Shown here piece after piece: positions 32,457-35,981 of a DNA stretch of 35,981 nt. The position numbers and the translations under genes were made by a program. The notes beneath the pieces were generated by a model. It saw only the letters and a program-made list of their open reading frames with translations, made no database searches and was not told the origin of the DNA. Source of the DNA: Bacteroidota bacterium (GTDB lineage: Bacteria > Bacteroidota > Bacteroidia > Chitinophagales > Chitinophagaceae); contig JAEZGI010000070.1 in NCBI GenBank assembly GCA_023416995.1, positions 1-35,981 on the forward strand. The letters are read 5' to 3'. Numbering within the stretch: position 1 is the stretch's first letter; every line of letters starts with the position of its first letter.

Positions 32457-33896
32457 CTAATTGGCTGAGGTTGTTTTTTGTTTGAGGGTTAGCACTTCAT
32501 CCACCTGTTCAAAACTTAATTTCTTTGCGATTATCCTTTTATCCCTATCAAGCAGGTAGATCACAGGTGTCTGGTACACATCATACAATTGCCGGAAACC
32601 GGGTTTACCGGCGGCAGCTTCTGATTCCTGTTGCTGTTTTGTCTGGTATACATGAACCCAATCGTTCAATTGATGTTCCCTGATGAATTTTGTCCAGTTA
32701 TCCATACCCCCGTCTACCATGACACCATATATTTTCACACCCTGGTTTTTCCATTTTGCACGGAACATTGAATCAAGCCGTGGTGCCACCTCCTGGCAAT
32801 GTCCGCAGGTAGGGTCCCAGAAAAACACAACGGTATAGGGGCTGCTCAGGTTATACAACGACATTGATTTACCGAGTGAATCAACCATTTGCATGTCTGC
32901 TGCCGGTTGTCCTATCAGGTTAGCCATGAGGCTGTAGGCGCGCTTCTGTAAAAACTCCATGTATTGTGGCGTGAAAAACGAGGCCTGTCCCACGTTGATG
33001 TATTTTTCAAACAGGTGAACAAAAACCGCGTCCTGCCCCATGTATTCCGGGTTCACATATTTCTGTACAAAATGAACCATCAGGTATTGATACATTTCGC
33101 TTGTTCCGCGCGAAGCAAGCAACATATGATCTACTTCTTTGATGATCGAATCTGAAGCAGGCACTACAAGGTCACGGAAGTATTTAATAAGCCTGGCCTC
33201 AAAAAAAGGTGTGCGTACCAGCCGGTCATCACGAAACGATATGTTGTCCCAATAATGATCCTTGTAATAATTGTAAGCAAATACGGAATCATACTTACCA
33301 CCGGGATGACTGGCTGCCGGTGGAACCACGGGATCTTTTAATGCTTTAAACAATGCCGTTATTAAAGACTTTGGTTGTTTTTGAATAACACTGTCCCGAT
33401 ATTGATCCATCGACCTGCTGAGACCGCGGATCAACCCGGTATTTTTAACTGAGTCGGCAGGATTGCCAGACTGTTTATAAAGCTGGGTTAAACGAGCGCT
33501 TTCTTTTCCAGCCCGGCTTGCGAACATCGTATACTGTTGAAAAGAGCTGTTGTCGGGAGAACGAAGATACCGCACGTTGGCAGGAAGGTTCACAGTGTCG
33601 GCTTCAATGGCAAAACGCTGCTCTTTGTCGATCAACAATTCGAATAATATTTCTTTGTTTGGTGAAACAACAAAGTAGATACCTCCCGGTAGCGTTTTCG
33701 CGCCGCTGAAAACCCCTTTGCTATTATTATCCAGAATTGCCGAATCAGACAGCGCTTTAGCTTTCCCATAATGATAACCCAGGTAGATCTTCTGGTTTCG
33801 GAACGGTTTAAGGGTAATATCAATATGGTATCCCGGCTGGGCAACTGCGCTGAATACCATCATAGCCAGGACCGATATCAAACTCGCTTTTTTCAT
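32457..33896 (-). CDS. Exported TlpA-like thioredoxin-fold protein
   Basis: 479 residues from the ATG at 33896, which begins a clean signal peptide (MKKASLISVLAMMVFSAVAQ). A longer frame to 33989 runs through the promoter and is rejected. Residues about 22-320 form a long N-terminal region beginning with a beta-rich DUF4369-like part (IDITLKPFRNQKIYLGYHYG) and then a helical DUF5106-like part. The C-terminal ~150 residues are a thioredoxin domain with the redox pair Cys364/Cys367 (DPTCGHCQEV) and the cis-proline loop YQTPVIYLLD. It probably acts as a periplasmic thiol-disulfide reductase. The neighbouring exported parvulin suggests a joint role in envelope protein folding. Confidence 0.9.
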   Translation of the reverse strand: MKKASLISVLAMMVFSAVAQPGYHIDITLKPFRNQKIYLGYHYGKAKALSDSAILDNNSKGVFSGAKTLPGGIYFVVSPNKEILFELLIDKEQRFAIEADTVNLPANVRYLRSPDNSSFQQYTMFASRAGKESARLTQLYKQSGNPADSVKNTGLIRGLSRSMDQYRDSVIQKQPKSLITALFKALKDPVVPPAASHPGGKYDSVFAYNYYKDHYWDNISFRDDRLVRTPFFEARLIKYFRDLVVPASDSIIKEVDHMLLASRGTSEMYQYLMVHFVQKYVNPEYMGQDAVFVHLFEKYINVGQASFFTPQYMEFLQKRAYSLMANLIGQPAADMQMVDSLGKSMSLYNLSSPYTVVFFWDPTCGHCQEVAPRLDSMFRAKWKNQGVKIYGVMVDGGMDNWTKFIREHQLNDWVHVYQTKQQQESEAAAGKPGFRQLYDVYQTPVIYLLDRDKRIIAKKLSFEQVDEVLTLKQKTTSAN

Positions 33897-33901
33897 GCTG
33901 A

Positions 33902-33931
33902 CAAAGATAAAGTATACGATTCGCTGCCAAA
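33902..33931 (-). promoter_or_regulatory. Full Bacteroidota-type promoter of the TlpA-parvulin unit
   Basis: On the minus strand TTTG (33931-33928), an 18-base spacer and TATCTTTG (33909-33902) match the -33/-7 consensus. The -7 box ends only five bases before the ATG at 33896, so the mRNA would have virtually no leader. Confidence 0.7.
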
Positions 33932-33989
33932 GACGACAGCCCGTTTTTAGCGCAACATTACAACGGTTGCAAACGGTTGTTATTGTCAT

Positions 33990-34017
33990 AAAAAAGGCCG
34001 CAATTACTGCAGCCTCT
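33990..34017 (-). terminator. Intrinsic terminator of the YceI gene
   Basis: On the minus strand AGGCTGC (34015-34009) pairs with GCGGCCT (34001-33995) around a 7-base loop, with one U-G pair, followed by a T-rich tract (TTTTTTAT). It lies about 25 bases beyond the YceI stop codon and isolates this gene from the TlpA-like unit. Confidence 0.85.
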
Positions 34018-34041
34018 TTATTTGTTGGTGGTTTGTATTAG

Positions 34042-34692
34042 TTATTTTACTTCGTCGAACTCAATCTTTACCGCTATATCCACTTCTTTTGCAACAACCA
34101 GGCTACCTGCCTCAGTTGCACGATCCCATTTCAAACCGTAATCAAAACGGTTGATAGTTGCATTGGCTTTGAAACCTGATTTGCTTCCGCGTGGTGTTTT
34201 GATGACACCACCATAGGTTACATCAAAGGTTACCGGCTTTGTAACGTCGCGGATGGTAAGGTTTCCGTTCAGTTTGTATTTTTTATCGCCCTGGGGAACA
34301 AATGAAGTGCTTACAAATTTGATTTCAGGATATTTTTCAGCATTGAAAAAGTCGTCGCTTTTCAGGTGTTTATCACGGTTCTCATTCTCTGTATTGATAG
34401 AATTTACGTCAGCAGTGAATACAATCTTTGCATCCGAGAAATCTTCTTTGGTATGCTCCATTGTACCGTTCCAGTTCTTGAAACTACCTTCTGTTTCTGA
34501 CACCACCATGTGCGTTACTGTAAAACGCAGGTTGGAATGTGATCTGTCCAGTTTCCAGGCAGTGTTCACTTTCTTTTCTGATGTGGTGGATGTGGGTTGA
34601 GAAATTGCTGAATCAGGTTTAGCTGAGGTAAAGGCGGTGATCATTATCCCGGTGGTAGCAACCACGAAGGAAATCAAAAATAACTTTTTCAT
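34042..34692 (-). CDS. Exported YceI-family lipid-binding protein
   Basis: 216 residues. An N-terminal signal peptide (KKLFLISFVVATTGIMITAF) and a Ser/Thr-rich linker are followed by the YceI lipocalin-like barrel from about residue 45. Family features are the opening WKLDRSHSNLRFTVTHMVVS, EGSFKNWNGTM, the DSIN-like VNSINTENENRDKHLKSDDF, EKYPEIKFVS and NLTIRDVTKPVTFDV. YceI proteins bind isoprenoid-type lipids in the periplasm; the ligand here is unknown. A one-mismatch -7 box (TATCTTTA, minus, 34732-34725) lies upstream, and the gene ends at its own terminator, so it is a single-gene unit. Confidence 0.93.
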   Translation of the reverse strand: MKKLFLISFVVATTGIMITAFTSAKPDSAISQPTSTTSEKKVNTAWKLDRSHSNLRFTVTHMVVSETEGSFKNWNGTMEHTKEDFSDAKIVFTADVNSINTENENRDKHLKSDDFFNAEKYPEIKFVSTSFVPQGDKKYKLNGNLTIRDVTKPVTFDVTYGGVIKTPRGSKSGFKANATINRFDYGLKWDRATEAGSLVVAKEVDIAVKIEFDEVK

Positions 34693-34819
34693 GCAGTGAG
34701 TTTTAAAGTTGTAACATTAAACAATAAAGATATAAGAATTTCCGAAATGTTCCCGGGACCCTGCAAAGACGATTGATAAAATATTCTTAAAACCTACTCA
34801 GCGCTTAGGCCATTCAGGC

Positions 34820-34827
34820 TACTTTTG
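34820..34827 (+). promoter_or_regulatory. -7 promoter box of the aminotransferase gene
   Basis: TACTTTTG matches TAnnTTTG exactly and lies one base before the first of two tandem ATG codons (34829 and 34832). The expected transcription start falls near the second ATG. No -33 box is clear. Confidence 0.5.
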
Positions 34828-34828
34828 T

Positions 34829-35981
34829 ATGATGAAGCTAAGTCAACTATCCGAAACATTAATTGGCTCTGAAATCGTTAAACTGGGCGGCGAGATACGG
34901 GAGAAGATCCGTAAAGGCGAAAAGATTTACAACTTTACTGTTGGTGATTTTGACCCTGCGATCTTTCCAATTCCTGCTGAGTTGGAAGAAGAAATCATCA
35001 AAGCATATCGCAACCATTTTACCAACTATCCGGCTTCTGAAGGTAATCTTGATTTGCGGCAGGCGCTCTCGAAATTTTTATATGAAACCGAAGGCATCAG
35101 TTATTCAGAAGATGAAATACTGGTAGCTGCGGGTGGCCGACCATTAATTTATGCAGTGTTTCGTGCAATTGTTGATAAGGGTGATAAGGTGATTTATGCA
35201 GTACCGTCGTGGAATAACAACCATTATACTCATTTTACGGAAGGGGAACACGTCGTGATCGAAGCCAGTGCTTCCAATAACTTTATGCCTACCGCTGATG
35301 CTATCAGACCGCATATTCAGGGAGCAACGCTTATCTCTTTATGCAGCCCGCAAAATCCCACCGGAACCACTTTTACACGGCATGACCTGGAAGCTATCTG
35401 TGATCTGGTACTGGAAGAAAACGCGCGTCGCAAACCCGACGAAAAGAAGCTATACATGATGTATGATCAGATGTACTGGCATCTTACTTATGGCGATATT
35501 CAACATTATAACCCGGTTTCATTGCGACCAGAAATGAAAGCTTACACCATCTTTATAGATGCAGTGAGCAAAGTGTTTGCTGCAACAGGGGTGCGTGTAG
35601 GATGGGCCCTGGGACCGGCACCGATCCTTTCAAAAATGAAGGCCATTAACACACATCTCGGAGCATGGGCTCCGATGGCTGAACAAAAAGCTGTGGCCGC
35701 TTTTCTATCACAAACTTCCGCCATCGCTGAATACCTGGAGCGTTTTAAGAAAGCCATATCTGAGCGGTTGTCGGCTATTCACAACGCGTTGCAGGAATTA
35801 AAAGCTGATGGTTTTGCCGTAGATTCGATTGCACCGCAGGCCGCGATTTATCTCACCATCAAACTCGATCTGGTTGGCCGCACTACAGGGACCGGCAAAA
35901 AGTTGAACACGCAGGGTGACGTTACTGCTTTTATATTAGATGATGCCAGGATTGCAGTAGTTCCTTTTTATGCGTTTGGTG
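34829..35981 (+). CDS. PLP-dependent aminotransferase, class I/II, 3' end outside the window
   Basis: 384 codons are visible with no stop, so the gene continues past the window; class I/II enzymes are usually 390-430 residues, so little is missing. It begins with tandem ATGs (34829 and 34832). Fold-type I features appear in order: VGDFDPAIFPIP, NYPASEGNLDLRQALS, VAAGGRPLIYAVFRAI, SLCSPQNPTGTTF, MMYDQMYWHLTY with the PLP-ring Asp, and the Schiff-base lysine Lys248 in DAVSKVFAATGVRVGW. It transfers amino groups between an amino acid and a 2-oxo acid in the cytoplasm; the substrate is not determined. It is divergent from the YceI gene. Confidence 0.92.
   Translation, partial: MMKLSQLSETLIGSEIVKLGGEIREKIRKGEKIYNFTVGDFDPAIFPIPAELEEEIIKAYRNHFTNYPASEGNLDLRQALSKFLYETEGISYSEDEILVAAGGRPLIYAVFRAIVDKGDKVIYAVPSWNNNHYTHFTEGEHVVIEASASNNFMPTADAIRPHIQGATLISLCSPQNPTGTTFTRHDLEAICDLVLEENARRKPDEKKLYMMYDQMYWHLTYGDIQHYNPVSLRPEMKAYTIFIDAVSKVFAATGVRVGWALGPAPILSKMKAINTHLGAWAPMAEQKAVAAFLSQTSAIAEYLERFKKAISERLSAIHNALQELKADGFAVDSIAPQAAIYLTIKLDLVGRTTGTGKKLNTQGDVTAFILDDARIAVVPFYAFG

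Noticed and set aside
33897..33989. N-terminal extension of the TlpA-like protein to 33989
   Set aside because: The extension spans a perfect -33/-7 promoter, and a standard signal peptide begins at the ATG at 33896.
1..35981. CRISPR arrays, insertion sequences, integrases, phage genes
   Set aside because: I saw no regularly spaced repeats, no transposase or integrase motifs and no terminal inverted repeats. Gene style is uniform across the window.

Overview
The window looks like chromosomal DNA of a Bacteroidota bacterium, most likely family Chitinophagaceae. Three things point there. (1) Upstream regions repeatedly carry the Bacteroidota -7 promoter box TAnnTTTG, in two cases with a TTTG -33 box, and Shine-Dalgarno sites are mostly absent. 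(2) Protein types are typical of the phylum: lamin-tail/FlgD-Ig surface protein, TlpA-like thioredoxin with a long N-terminal domain, bacterial GH3 enzyme, short adenylate kinase, stand-alone MnmD, multi-PAS histidine kinase. (3) Genes lie in short mixed-strand units that are very tightly packed. Genus is not determinable from the sequence alone.

Layout. 1-2766: 3' end of a surface protein (+), then pncB and an FRG-domain gene (-). 2825-3886: PfkB-type kinase (-) followed by two terminators. 4013-9228: a phenylacetate (paa) catabolic unit, TetR regulator-paaE-paaA-paaB-paaC-paaD-paaG (+). 9272-10267: obgE (+). 10262-13109: paaZ and a crotonase-family gene (-), the rest of the paa locus. 13235-16505: small lipoprotein (+), adk (-), exported msrB (+), rlmD (+). 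16621-19479: two rhomboid-family genes and a membrane-anchored endonuclease/exonuclease/phosphatase protein (+). 19525-22352: cysS (+), mnmD (-), AlkA-type glycosylase (+). 22361-29388: lptB, GH3, fabG and a 1262-residue PAS histidine kinase (all -). 29564-30517: metF (+). 30518-34692: YceI, TlpA-like and parvulin genes (-), all exported. 34829-end: a PLP aminotransferase running off the window (+).

How the genes work together. PaaABCE with PaaD as maturation factor epoxidises the ring of phenylacetyl-CoA. PaaG isomerises the epoxide to the oxepin, and PaaZ hydrolyses the ring and oxidises the semialdehyde. The ligase (paaK) and the beta-oxidation enzymes paaH and paaJ are not in the window, so the pathway must be completed elsewhere. 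A 14-bp palindrome just upstream of the TetR gene closely resembles the published PaaR operator, which supports a phenylacetyl-CoA-responsive switch. The remaining genes are housekeeping (NAD salvage, translation, tRNA/rRNA modification, DNA repair, LPS export, folate) or envelope functions.

No tRNA, rRNA, CRISPR array, insertion sequence, prophage or integrase was seen. No stretch over 300 bases lacks a gene; the longest intergenic gaps are about 190 bases. I found no convincing wholly new multi-gene system. The most unusual points are the operator match, promoters placed almost on top of start codons, a bidirectional terminator built into two stop codons, an ATG-less paaB, and the orphan multi-PAS kinase.
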